From the NCBI GenBank assembly GCA_964610505.1, contig CAZSXU010000017.1, positions 25,854 through 89,853 on the forward strand: a stretch of DNA of 64,000 bases. Direction: 5' to 3'. The notes under the pieces are model-generated. The model ran no database searches, was not told where the DNA came from, and saw only the letters and a list, made by a program, of their open reading frames with translations. The stretch is from CAZSXU01 sp964610505 (lineage in GTDB: Bacteria; Arandabacterota; Arandabacteria; JAGLYR01). This document shows, piece by piece, positions 53,057 through 61,917 of this stretch. A program made the position numbers and the translations under genes. Within the stretch, counting starts at the first letter, position 1; every line of letters begins with the position of its first letter.

Positions 53057-54043
53057 ATGCGTATAGAGCAACCGACGATGGTCGGCATCCTCCTCATCGG
53101 GCTGGCCTGTCCCACCACGGCCCGGGCGAACGTAGACCCAAGCTTCTCCGTCTCCGCCAGCCATCTCTTTGGCTCCACGCGGTACCGAATCTCCTTCCCC
53201 TATGTCCAGAAAGGCAAGCAGGACGTCGGCCGGAGCGAACTGGAATATCCCCTCGGCGTTTTTCTCGGAGGTGTGCAGATTTCCCTGGGGGAGAACCCCG
53301 CGCGGCGCAGCCGCCTGTCGTTGATCGGTGCTCTTCGACGGAACATCGACAATCCGGGCGGCGCGATGAGCGATTCCGACTGGATCAACTCCCGGCTCGT
53401 CAGCTATACCGAGTCCCGCGCCGGGTTGACCGCCTGGCAGGCGACTCTGCGGTGCCGGTTTCGTGTGATGCGCCGAAGCCGCACGGCGCTGGCGGCGGAG
53501 GTCGGATACCGCTATTCCAGGTTCTCGTACAAGCTGTACGGGCTCGAAGGATGGTATGATCGGGACTGGTTCGGTGAAGGACTCGGCCGCGAAATCGTTG
53601 TCCTGGACGCTGGACTCCACGTGCTGGATTACCGGGTCAGCTACCAGCTTCCGACTCTGGGGCTGGTCGTGGAGTTTCACCCCGCGCACTGGCTCGAAAC
53701 GGAACTGGGCGTTCACGTCTCCCCCCACGCCTCTGCCACGGACTTCGACGACCACCTTCTTCGCAACAAGAACGCCCGCGCCACGGCAACGGGATCCGCC
53801 TTCGTCGTGAGCGCGAACCTCCAGGCCAACCTGCCGTCGGCCAACGTCAGGCGTGAATTCTTCTTCGAACTCCGCATCGAGTGGACCCGGATCGAGACCG
53901 ACGGAGACCAGACACAGGACTGGTACGGGGACGACCCGGCGAGCAGTGGCGTGGATGATACGGGCGCGCGCGTCTCGGGAATCGACGATGAGATTTCGGC
54001 CGACATCGGACGAATCGCCGCCCGGGTGGGCTGGCGCCTCTAA
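53057..54043 (+). CDS. Omptin-like outer-membrane protease
   Basis: 328 residues. Signal peptide to about 24 (ending TTARA), then about ten amphipathic strands of a beta barrel. MSDSDWINSRL...YTESRAG (about 104-123) matches the D-x-D-W and T-x-E-S region of OmpT that bears Asp83/Asp85, and TDFDDHLLRNK (about 232) matches the Asp210-x-His212 pair. These four residues are the omptin active site. Omptins cleave between basic residues at the cell surface and are known mainly from Gammaproteobacteria. ATG 53057 has GAGG upstream. The family call rests on these motifs and the barrel; alternative surface barrels cannot be excluded. Confidence 0.65.
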   Translation: MRIEQPTMVGILLIGLACPTTARANVDPSFSVSASHLFGSTRYRISFPYVQKGKQDVGRSELEYPLGVFLGGVQISLGENPARRSRLSLIGALRRNIDNPGGAMSDSDWINSRLVSYTESRAGLTAWQATLRCRFRVMRRSRTALAAEVGYRYSRFSYKLYGLEGWYDRDWFGEGLGREIVVLDAGLHVLDYRVSYQLPTLGLVVEFHPAHWLETELGVHVSPHASATDFDDHLLRNKNARATATGSAFVVSANLQANLPSANVRREFFFELRIEWTRIETDGDQTQDWYGDDPASSGVDDTGARVSGIDDEISADIGRIAARVGWRL

Positions 54044-54275
54044 TCGAAGGACTGCGCGAATTCCGACATACGAACCGCCTGCGATTCAGGCGAACCCCGG
54101 AAGTCCCGACTTCAGAGCACCGGAGGTGGAGATCCACGCCGTATGTTCCCGTATCACTCCGTATGTTTGCGAGTGTTGCCGTCGGACCGGCCGATTCGAT
54201 CGCTTCTAGAACACTTTGCATTATCTAGCCGATTTCCAAGGTATCCCACGCTATGCGATTTGACCCATAATGGGG

Positions 54276-54304
54276 TTGAACAACCGATGGGAGTGTGGTA
54301 GAAT
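54276..54304 (+). promoter_or_regulatory. Sigma70-type promoter of the von Willebrand A gene
   Basis: TTGAAC, 17 bases, TAGAAT, about 80 bases before ATG 54384. The 54044-54275 stretch shows no gene. Confidence 0.5.
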
Positions 54305-54383
54305 TAATACTGGTCCATTGTACGGAGTGACGATACGAAAGACATCCCGTTGGGAGGGGTTGTTTCTCGAGGAGGTTCGGATC

Positions 54384-55592
54384 ATGGATAGAGCGAGAGG
54401 TTTCGTGTGTCTTCTGACAGGCCTGTGCCTCATCCTCGTCCTGTCATCCACTGGATTCGCTCAGGATCAGAATCGAAGGAGTGATTTCGAGGCTGCCTTG
54501 ACGAATCCGGATGTCTTCGTCGATCCCGACACTCTGGAGGTGACGATCACCTGCGACGAACCGTGGCCCGACTCCGTGTGCATTACGACGCCTCCGGGCG
54601 GCATCATCAGTGCTGCGGACATCCTCTTCATCATGGACGTGACCGGCAGCATGGGCGACATTCTCGAGGAGGTCAAGGGCGCGGCCCTGGACATCATGAG
54701 CTCCATCATGGCCCTGGGCATCGATGCCACCTTCGGTGTGGGCTCTCTCTCCGACTACCCGGCGTTTTACGAATCTTGCGGTTATCTGAACCACTACTAC
54801 GGCTGGCCCGACAGCAATGATTACGCCTGGCGTATGGACCAGGACATTACCACGAACACAGCCCTGATCACCGACGCCATCAATGCGCTCAAGCTCCAGA
54901 ACGGTCAGGACACTCCCGAGGATTGGGCCCGCGCCCTGTACGAGACCCAGTTCTTCAGTTTCCGGCCCAACACGAAGAGGATCGTACTCGCCTTCGGAGA
55001 CTCACCCACTCACGACTGCGACTTCTACAATCCCACGACCTACGGGTGGGATCCGGGCCGGGACGAGGTGATCGGCACGGCCGATGATCTTGATTTCGAG
55101 TCGGTCGTCCAGCAGCTGGTCGACGCGGGGATCATCGTCCTTGTCCTGGACGGAAGCGAAGGAGAACTCGAGCCGTGGAAGACCCACGCTCAACAGAGCT
55201 TTCAGTACATGGCCGACGAGACGGGGGGTGCGCGCTTCCTGCTCAGCCAGGCGAACCAGATTCCCGACGCGATTCTGCAGCTCATTGGGGAAATCGCCGT
55301 GATCGACATGCTGACCATGCGTGTCGAGCCCGAGGCCACGTACGGTGACTGGGCAACCATAACTCCCGACGGGTTCCCCGACGTCGGTCCCGACCAGTAC
55401 CGCTGCTTCGACGTTGTGATCGCAGTTCCAACGTGGCAGCCGCCCGGAAACTACGAGTTTGACCTCATCCTCGAGGGAGGCGGCGAGATCGTTGGGTCGG
55501 TCCACGTGATCGTCCATCGCACGGGCGCCAGCCCAACGGAGAAAACCACGTGGAGTCAGATCCGGGCGAAATTCCGCAGCGAGACCCCGTAG
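54384..55592 (+). CDS. Exported von Willebrand factor A domain protein with W-type tail
   Basis: 402 residues. Signal peptide to about 26 (STGFAQ); VWA domain (about 75-310) with the metal-ion site in IMDVTGSMGD (D-x-T/S-x-S), a DITTNTALITDAINAL loop supplying the conserved Thr/Asp and AFGDSPTHDC the later Asp. A beta-sandwich (about 320-385) follows, and the end is TTWSQIRAKFRSETP, one of four W-type tails in the window. VWA domains bind protein ligands through a metal; here adhesion or scaffold work outside the cell is likely. GGAGG lies eight bases before the ATG. A terminator follows within 30 bases. Confidence 0.85.
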   Translation: MDRARGFVCLLTGLCLILVLSSTGFAQDQNRRSDFEAALTNPDVFVDPDTLEVTITCDEPWPDSVCITTPPGGIISAADILFIMDVTGSMGDILEEVKGAALDIMSSIMALGIDATFGVGSLSDYPAFYESCGYLNHYYGWPDSNDYAWRMDQDITTNTALITDAINALKLQNGQDTPEDWARALYETQFFSFRPNTKRIVLAFGDSPTHDCDFYNPTTYGWDPGRDEVIGTADDLDFESVVQQLVDAGIIVLVLDGSEGELEPWKTHAQQSFQYMADETGGARFLLSQANQIPDAILQLIGEIAVIDMLTMRVEPEATYGDWATITPDGFPDVGPDQYRCFDVVIAVPTWQPPGNYEFDLILEGGGEIVGSVHVIVHRTGASPTEKTTWSQIRAKFRSETP

Positions 55593-55619
55593 CCGCTCCT
55601 CCCGGCCCAGAACACAGCG

Positions 55620-55652
55620 AAGCCCGGCCGCGCACCGGCCGGGCTTCTTTCT
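55620..55652 (+). terminator. Rho-independent terminator after the VWA gene
   Basis: AAGCCCGGCCG, loop CGCAC, CGGCCGGGCTT, then CTTTCTT: an 11-bp perfect stem and a pyrimidine tail. It separates the plus VWA gene from the convergent minus operon. Confidence 0.85.
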
Positions 55653-55723
55653 TCCATGGGCGCCGGGTCGTCGCAGTAGTCCCTGGAATAATCGAACGCG
55701 GGCACATCCGTGATGAGTGTCGT

Positions 55724-56767
55724 CTACCTCAGCAGGCAGAGTTTCGAGGTCCGCACGCGCCCGCCGGCTTCCAGCCGCATGAGATAGACGCCGCTCGGCG
55801 CGGGCCGCCCGAGCGCATCCGCTCCATTCCAGAGCACTTCGTGGGCGCCGGGGCCTCGGGTTTCATCCAGAAGCACTCGCGTCCTTCGTCCCGAGATGTC
55901 GTAGATCACCAGGGTGACGTGCGAGGGACGGGAAAGGGTGAACGGGATGATCGCCGACGGATTGAAGGGGTTCGGAAAGGCGGGCCCCAGTTGGACCGGG
56001 TCGATGGGGGTCGCCGGTTCCGCCTCCGCCGCTCCGACACACGGCACGTAGTCCGCCTCCCCCCGCGGCAGCAACTGGTAGTAGTCCCACGGGTCGTTCA
56101 CGTAGCGCTGGAGAATCCCCGTCATCGAGCTGTAGCATTCGCCCGGGTGGACGTAGTAGGTGGAATCTATCTCCGAGTTGGCGTAGTCCGAAGCCCATGC
56201 CGTATCGCCGTCCACACCGATGAGCTCATAGTTGTCGCCGGCCTTGCCCAGGTCCATGGCGCCGATGGTCATTGGCCCATCAACAGAGATCAGCATGGCG
56301 GCGTACTTCTCGCAGTCCTCGGGATGAGCCGGATACCGAATGCTCCAGAGCGATACCGTTGTCGGCTCGGGAATCGCGTTTCCGGTCGAATGGACGATGT
56401 GGCTGCTGGCGCTGTAGTACTGAAGCGTCGTCGCACCGGCATACTCATCCACGTACACGCTGTCGAAATCGACCTGATCGCCGATTTGGATGCCGGTGGG
56501 ATACACGGGATATCCACGCACCTCGATGGCCGACCACTCCGAACCCAGCGAGGGGTCCTGAAGGACGATCCGCTGCTTGAATTTCGCCGTCACGATCCCG
56601 TCCACACACTTGACGATGTCCCCGGCGTGAAGGGACTCCCAATTGTGGGCCGCGTCCGTAAACTGAAGTTCGTAGATGTCGTACTCCGGGGCTTCGGCAC
56701 CGGCAAGTCCGGCCGTCAAGGCGATGGCGCCCAGTACCACGATGGACTGCGAGACTCTTGAAGTCAT
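55724..56767 (-). CDS. Exported OB-fold-like protein 3 of the TonB operon, FlgD-tailed
   Basis: 347 residues. Signal peptide to about 24; one OB-fold-like module (about 27-240) of DUF5689/YhcR flavour: AGDIVKCVDGIVT, RIVLQDPSLGSEW, GDQVDFDSVYVDEY, DNYELIGVDGDTAWASDYAN and WDYYQLLPRGEADYV. A FlgD-like Ig domain (about 260-347) with FPNPFNPSAIIPFTL, YDISGRRT and final KLCLLR follows. The two upstream genes carry the same module but end in a W-type tail instead. Its ATG overlaps the upstream TGA (ATGA), so it is translationally coupled. The module's ligand is unknown. Confidence 0.82.
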   Translation of the reverse strand: MTSRVSQSIVVLGAIALTAGLAGAEAPEYDIYELQFTDAAHNWESLHAGDIVKCVDGIVTAKFKQRIVLQDPSLGSEWSAIEVRGYPVYPTGIQIGDQVDFDSVYVDEYAGATTLQYYSASSHIVHSTGNAIPEPTTVSLWSIRYPAHPEDCEKYAAMLISVDGPMTIGAMDLGKAGDNYELIGVDGDTAWASDYANSEIDSTYYVHPGECYSSMTGILQRYVNDPWDYYQLLPRGEADYVPCVGAAEAEPATPIDPVQLGPAFPNPFNPSAIIPFTLSRPSHVTLVIYDISGRRTRVLLDETRGPGAHEVLWNGADALGRPAPSGVYLMRLEAGGRVRTSKLCLLR

Positions 56768-58251
56768 GACTTCACCTGTCTGAATTGCCGCTTCACGCGG
56801 CCCCAGGAAGTGAGCTCTCGATTCGATCCCACAAACGTGTAGTCCTCCGCCGCTCTGGGTTGAAGGATGTAGCGGCTCTCGGCGCCGACCTTCCGTTCGG
56901 TTACGATCCCGCGAAGCCGCCCCAGGCGGTCTCCGTTTCGGACGAAGAAAGTGCTGTCCGGCGCCAGCACGGCGCTCTCAAGGTCGGTCCCCAGAAGCGT
57001 GTCGCTCCCGGCAACCAGACAGTACAGATCCGGATCCTCGAGCGTGCCGCGCCCGACGACGGTCGTGTTGTAGAGGGAAATCAGCATTCCCTCGTACTTC
57101 TCGCTCCGGTCGGGATCGGCTGCCAGGGAAAGATCGCCCGGTGACGCCCGGGATCCCGTCACGGCGTTTCCCCGAGACACGATCGAGTGGTCGCTCTCGC
57201 CGTCGTAGAGAAGAAGGGTCAGACCGTCCGCCTCATCCACCTGCACGTTTGAGAACTCGACGTCGTCCCCCAGGGTAAGACTCGAGAGACGTCCAACCAC
57301 GTCATCGAGGAAGACCCCCGCCCACTCGGTCCCGAGAAGCGGGTCCGCCAGAGTCATCCGTTCGGATCCTGAGCATTCCGAGGAGACGATCCCGCGAAGT
57401 CGGATTCGGGCGCCGGTGAGCCGAGACGCCCACCCGTCGGCTTCGGACGATTCCTGAACATCGCGGATGGTGTAGAGATCGGATTCTTCGTAATCGGCGG
57501 ACCCGCGTGGGAGGATCTGGTAGTAGTCCCACCCCTCGTCGGGATGCCGGTACTCCTGGAATACGCCGGCCATCCTCGCGTATCGCTCACCCCGGGACAC
57601 GAAGTAGGTGGGAAACGGCGGAACCTGGATGTCGTGGTTGCAGTAGTCCGACGCCCACATCGTGTCCGCCTCAGTGAAGATCTCGTAATTGTCCTCGGCT
57701 TTACCCAGATCCAAGCGTCCCACGCGCACGTTCTCCACTGCGACGACCATTCCCTCGTACTTCTCGCACGCCTCCCGGTCCGGAGGGAGCCGGAGATCGT
57801 GAACCGGAACGTGGACGGGTGCCGGAAGCGGATTCCCCGAACTCACGACTTCGAAGGTGCTGTAATCCATGAACTGCGGAATGGTGCCGCCGCGGAATTC
57901 TTCTACCAAGACGTCGAAGAAATCCACCCGATCGCCGGCGGAAACGATCCCCAGGGGCGCTTCGTTCTCGAAAGCCCGGATCTCGATTCCGGCCCAGGCG
58001 TCGCCGAGGGTGGGATCCTGAAGCGTAATCCGGCTCCCGTTCTGGTGCGTCACGACCCCGCCGGCGATGGAAACAATGTCGCCTTCGTAGGCGGACCTCC
58101 AGTTCTCTTGCGCCGTCGAGAACTGGACGTCGTAGATGGAGAGGGTGTCCTGGCCGGCGAGGGGGAAGGGCCATAGAACCCCTGGGACCCATAAGACCCA
58201 GGAAAAAACACCGACCTTGCATACCGTCGCTTTGAAGTTCCAGTGCTTCAC
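56764..58251 (-). CDS. Exported OB-fold-like protein 2 of the TonB operon, two modules, W-type tail
   Basis: 495 residues from GTG 58251 (AGGGTGAC upstream); further in-frame starts at 58326 and 58362 exist. Two modules in tandem: GDIVSIAGGVVT, ITLQDPTLGDAW, GDRVDFFDVLVEEF, DNYEIF...WASDYCN and WDYYQILPRGSADY in the first; RIRLRGIVSS, MTLADPLLGTEW and GDDVEFSNVQVDE in the second, more diverged one. The end is TSWGRVKRQFRQVKS. The hydrophobic part of the signal peptide is encoded by a word-like repeat (TGGGTCTTATGGGTCCCAGG). Coupled to the next gene by an ATGA overlap. Confidence 0.78.
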   Translation of the reverse strand: MKHWNFKATVCKVGVFSWVLWVPGVLWPFPLAGQDTLSIYDVQFSTAQENWRSAYEGDIVSIAGGVVTHQNGSRITLQDPTLGDAWAGIEIRAFENEAPLGIVSAGDRVDFFDVLVEEFRGGTIPQFMDYSTFEVVSSGNPLPAPVHVPVHDLRLPPDREACEKYEGMVVAVENVRVGRLDLGKAEDNYEIFTEADTMWASDYCNHDIQVPPFPTYFVSRGERYARMAGVFQEYRHPDEGWDYYQILPRGSADYEESDLYTIRDVQESSEADGWASRLTGARIRLRGIVSSECSGSERMTLADPLLGTEWAGVFLDDVVGRLSSLTLGDDVEFSNVQVDEADGLTLLLYDGESDHSIVSRGNAVTGSRASPGDLSLAADPDRSEKYEGMLISLYNTTVVGRGTLEDPDLYCLVAGSDTLLGTDLESAVLAPDSTFFVRNGDRLGRLRGIVTERKVGAESRYILQPRAAEDYTFVGSNRELTSWGRVKRQFRQVKS

Positions 58252-58366
58252 AACGTCACCCTGTCGCCGGATCGCCCTTTCGTCCTTTCGGCGTTGAAAA
58301 CCGATGGGCCCCCGGACATTCTCCATGAATGGAGGGGCGGTGCCGGAAGCCCACCGGTCCAATGCA

Positions 58367-59143
58367 CTATCGGAACATCGCCTTCACCCCACCCCAGGTC
58401 GCCGCGTCCGTGGCCGAAGCTCCCAACACGTAGTCCTGAGCGTCTCTCGGAAGCAGCTGGTAGTAGTCCCAGCCCGATTCGAGCTTGGTATACTGCTCAA
58501 GATATCCGGTCACGCTGGCGTAGCAGGCTCCGGGAGAAACGTAGTAAAGGCTTCCCGGAGGTATGTTGTAGTTCGCGTAATCCGAAGCCCAGCAGGTTCC
58601 GTCCACGCTGGTCAGCTCGTAGTTGTCGGGCTCCTTGCCCAGACCCAGGGCGCCGACCGTCACACTCTGGACGGTGAGCAGCATGAACTCGTACGGCTCG
58701 CTGAGGGCGGGGTTCACGGGAACCGGAATGTCCGAGGTCGGAACCACGAGCGGCGCCACCGCGTGGCCGCTGCTGTTCACCACATAGCTGCTGGCGGCAT
58801 CGTAGGAAAGCTGCGTGTTACCGCGGTACTCTTCCACGAGAACGTCAGAGAAATCCACCTGATCTCCCCGCTGGACGTCCGGGGCCGTCACGTCGAAATC
58901 GCAGGATATCGCAATCCCCGCCCAGGCCGATCCCAGGGACGGATCCTGAATCACGATCTTCACCCGATACCCCTCAAACACCTTGGTGACGATCCCGCCG
59001 GTGACAGTGACCGTACTATCCTTCAGGGGCGAGACGTAGTCGGGGAGTTCAGAGTATTGCACATCGTAGATGGTGACGGCGTCGGCCGCCGAAACTCCGA
59101 CCACCACTGCCAGAGCGAGTCCAAACGCAAGAGCCATCTTCAT
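58367..59143 (-). CDS. Exported OB-fold-like protein 1 of the TonB operon, W-type tail
   Basis: 258 residues. Signal peptide (MKMALAFGLALAVVVGVSAADA), one module (TVTVTGGIVTKV, IVIQDPSLGSAW, GDQVDFSDVLVEEY, DNYELTSVDGTCWASDYAN, WDYYQLLPRDAQDYV) and a terminal TWGGVKAMFR. The WASDY[AC]N and WDYYQ[LI]LPR motifs are shared with the two following genes. GGAGGCGGG precedes ATG 59143; the first ATG at 59158 would put that site in the gene. It lies 33 bases after the TonB receptor gene. Confidence 0.82.
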   Translation of the reverse strand: MKMALAFGLALAVVVGVSAADAVTIYDVQYSELPDYVSPLKDSTVTVTGGIVTKVFEGYRVKIVIQDPSLGSAWAGIAISCDFDVTAPDVQRGDQVDFSDVLVEEYRGNTQLSYDAASSYVVNSSGHAVAPLVVPTSDIPVPVNPALSEPYEFMLLTVQSVTVGALGLGKEPDNYELTSVDGTCWASDYANYNIPPGSLYYVSPGACYASVTGYLEQYTKLESGWDYYQLLPRDAQDYVLGASATDAATWGGVKAMFR

Positions 59144-59176
59144 CTTTCCCGCCTCCATGCTGTCTGAGTGTGATGT

Positions 59177-61114
59177 CTAGAACCTCACGTCGCCTGAAAC
59201 CAGTACCGTCCTCCCTCGTGCCGGGAATCTCACCTCCCCCTCGTAATTCTGATCGCCGATGTTGAGCACCTCCAGAGACAGCGTCGCGTGATCCGCCACC
59301 CGGGTCCTGACCTTGCAGTCCGCCGTTACGTACCTCGGCAGCATGTGGTCGGGTTCCGGCGAATTGCTGTCGAACCTCTCCCCGACGCGCGAGACGATGA
59401 GGGTCCACTCTGCATCGCCGTCCCGGGATTCAATCGAAACCTCGGCGTCCAGCTTGTGCCGGGGAATCCGATCCAGAGGATCTCCCGTGTCCCGGTTCTC
59501 CGTTCGCGTGTAGGCGTACGAGAGTCTTGCCTTGAGCCATTCGCCGGAACGGATGCTCCCCGCGATCTCCGCTCCCCAACTCCGGGCCGAGGCAATGTTT
59601 CTGTACCGCCCGGCGCGCCCGACGTCCCGATCGATAAGATCCTCGAGATCATTCCAGAAGACGGCCGTCTCGAGATCCACGGAAGGGCCCCAGCGCCCGT
59701 CGATCCCCAGCTCGGTCCGCGTGGTCGTCTCTGGCCGAAGGTCTCGATTGCCCGACAATGAACCCCACAGTTGGCTGAGCGTCGGAAAACGCGTGCCCCG
59801 TCCCACGGAACCGAAGACGGCGGCGTCCCGGCCTGCATGCCAGGTCAAACCGGCCGAGCTCCCCAGCGCGTGTTCCACGTCCTCAAGATGGTCGAAGACC
59901 ATGAAATTGTCCGACAACCCGAGCGATCCGGTAAGACTGGGCAGGATCCACACCCGGTGTTCCGAGTAAACGGACCCGGTGACCTGGTGGTGGAACGCCC
60001 AGGCCTCATCGGGATTCATCCGCTTCTTGATCTGGTCCTCCCGCACCGTGAGTCCGTAGGTGCCGTGAAGCACTCGACTCCAGTCCCGTTCGAGCGCCAC
60101 AACGCATCCCAGATCCCAGTTGTGGTGTGTACTGTTGTAGAACACGGCGTTCTCATCAAAGGTCGAGTCCTCGTAGTCGACGAGGGTGTTGATGAACACG
60201 TCGCCGTAGCCCTTGGCCTCCAAGGAGGTCGACGGAGACAACTGGCGCCTGAGGGTGAGATCCCCGAAGGTCCGCCGCCAGTTGGTGAATCTCCAGTACC
60301 GTTCCTCGTCGACCGCCCCCGGGATACCCTTTTCGCGCGTGTGGTAGCCGAAGGAAAGCGCCAGATCCGTCTTCCCGGGCGTCCGGTACCCCAGTTTCCC
60401 GAAGAGATCCCATTCGGTGAAATCGCTGTTGTCCCGGAGACCGCCGTCTTCGGTCCCGGGGTACCCCGTGGGCTCGAAACGCCTGGAGAGAACGGTGCCT
60501 CCGCTTCCCCCACCGCGGACGCTCATGAGCACGTCCCAGGGGCCACGAACGCGGCCGTGGGAGAGAGAGAGCTCCCCGGTCTCGTGATTGCCGGCACGGA
60601 AACGGAGTCGCGTTCCGGGGCGGTCTCTCCCTCGTGCGGTAATGAAATTGACGACCCCGCCCATGGCGTTCGGCCCGTAGGTGACGCTCGCGGGTCCCTT
60701 CACCACGACGATGGCGTCCAGGTTGTCCGAGTCCAGCGACGCCAGATTGAAGGTCCCGTAGTAGGGGACGTTCATGGGCCGGCCGTCCACGAGGATGGAG
60801 ACCCTTCGGGCGCTGAATCCCCGAATGCTGATGTCGGCCTCGTCCTTCTGCCCCGTGCTGATTCCGACACCCGTCATGGAGGCCAGCAACTCGGCCGCGC
60901 TGTGCCCGGGGCGGGCTTCCAGATCCGGAGATTCCAGCGCCTCCACCCGAACCCGAATTCCGTCCCGCCAGCCGTCCGCCGTGACGATGATCTCGCCCAA
61001 CTCATACGTGCGGAGCGAGTCCTCGGAAACCGCCGCCACGGCGGCCGTCGGAAGCAGGAAGAGGAGAGCAAGGAGGCCCGGGGCCGCGATCCGATACGAT
61101 CTCCACGCCATCAA
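59177..61114 (-). CDS. TonB-dependent outer-membrane receptor
   Basis: 645 residues, the usual size for small vitamin or siderophore receptors of the BtuB/FecA class. Signal peptide to about 27; a TonB box-like ELGEIIVTA at about 38; plug domain (about 50-160) with DISIRGFSARRVSILVDGRP and VVVKGPASVTYGPNAMGGVVNFIT; then a 22-strand barrel with NRDLRPETT and C-terminal SGDVRF. It imports a ligand across the outer membrane with TonB energy. The ATG overlaps the TGA of the lipoprotein gene (ATGA). Neighbours are exported OB-fold-like proteins, not a known transport system, so the ligand is open. Confidence 0.93.
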   Translation of the reverse strand: MMAWRSYRIAAPGLLALLFLLPTAAVAAVSEDSLRTYELGEIIVTADGWRDGIRVRVEALESPDLEARPGHSAAELLASMTGVGISTGQKDEADISIRGFSARRVSILVDGRPMNVPYYGTFNLASLDSDNLDAIVVVKGPASVTYGPNAMGGVVNFITARGRDRPGTRLRFRAGNHETGELSLSHGRVRGPWDVLMSVRGGGSGGTVLSRRFEPTGYPGTEDGGLRDNSDFTEWDLFGKLGYRTPGKTDLALSFGYHTREKGIPGAVDEERYWRFTNWRRTFGDLTLRRQLSPSTSLEAKGYGDVFINTLVDYEDSTFDENAVFYNSTHHNWDLGCVVALERDWSRVLHGTYGLTVREDQIKKRMNPDEAWAFHHQVTGSVYSEHRVWILPSLTGSLGLSDNFMVFDHLEDVEHALGSSAGLTWHAGRDAAVFGSVGRGTRFPTLSQLWGSLSGNRDLRPETTTRTELGIDGRWGPSVDLETAVFWNDLEDLIDRDVGRAGRYRNIASARSWGAEIAGSIRSGEWLKARLSYAYTRTENRDTGDPLDRIPRHKLDAEVSIESRDGDAEWTLIVSRVGERFDSNSPEPDHMLPRYVTADCKVRTRVADHATLSLEVLNIGDQNYEGEVRFPARGRTVLVSGDVRF

Positions 61115-61917
61115 CGGGACGCCTCCAGTTCGATGGTCCTCGGAAGATCAATCCGATACGCGGGCCCCAGAACCTCCGACATCACAACCCGGTCTTCTTC
61201 CGAAAGGTAGTACGTCTCGTGCATTTCCTCCCAGGTGAGAAGCCGCGGCAGGCGGGTCCCATCTTCGGACGTCACTCGGTAGAAGTAGTCCTCCGGCTCC
61301 AGGTCGGAGGGATCCGCCCTCTCTACGAAACTCGCCAGGACGATGCCCTCCGCACCGGCGCCGGGGAAACCGTCCGGCACCGTCACGGGTTCGACCTCGC
61401 GAACGGCGGCCAGCATCCGGCCGTCGGGCCAGACGACGTCTATGGAACGAAGGACCTCCACACGGATCAACCACTTGACGTTGTGCCCCTTTTTCAACGT
61501 CGGATCCCGCTCCGTCTCAAAGATGACCTTGATATCCATGAGGTCGAGCCACCCGATCCCCAGCTGGTCCCACGTGTTGTCTCCGTATTCTTTGCCCGGC
61601 TGGTTGGCGTAGAAACCGTCCACGCCGATCAGACGATAGCCGTAGAGATCGGTGTGCGTCACGATATCCCCACCGATGAGTTCCTGAAGCTCGACGGCCG
61701 GGCGGTCTTGATAGGACGCCGGCGTGAAGTCTTCGAAGTAGCGGATGAGCGTGTCGGTCGGGGTGAAGATCTCGATGCCGTCGCCGAACTCCACGCTCGC
61801 CTGTGGAATGTCGGGATCCGTTACGTACGAGTCATGCCCGCAGCCGGAAAACAGGATCAGGACTGCGGCCATCCGGCACAGCCCCCGTCCCGTCGTCCCT
61901 GTTCGGCGGAAGCGCAC
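61111..61917 (-). CDS. Lipoprotein of the TonB operon
   Basis: 268 residues from GTG 61917; lipobox LFSGC at about residues 22-26. The starting GTG gives a basic n-region; ATG 61872 would leave only ten residues before the Cys, and a longer in-frame start with a strong ribosome site exists at 62067. The mature part has a beta-rich region (TLIRYFEDF...ELQELIG, YRLIGVDGFYANQPG, DIKVIFETERDP) and a final WEEMHETYYLSEEDR segment. Family not recognised. VVWPDGRMLAAVREV and IGVDG recall the OB-type neighbours only faintly. First gene of a five-gene operon, translationally coupled to the TonB receptor. Confidence 0.7.
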   Translation of the reverse strand: MRFRRTGTTGRGLCRMAAVLILFSGCGHDSYVTDPDIPQASVEFGDGIEIFTPTDTLIRYFEDFTPASYQDRPAVELQELIGGDIVTHTDLYGYRLIGVDGFYANQPGKEYGDNTWDQLGIGWLDLMDIKVIFETERDPTLKKGHNVKWLIRVEVLRSIDVVWPDGRMLAAVREVEPVTVPDGFPGAGAEGIVLASFVERADPSDLEPEDYFYRVTSEDGTRLPRLLTWEEMHETYYLSEEDRVVMSEVLGPAYRIDLPRTIELEASR

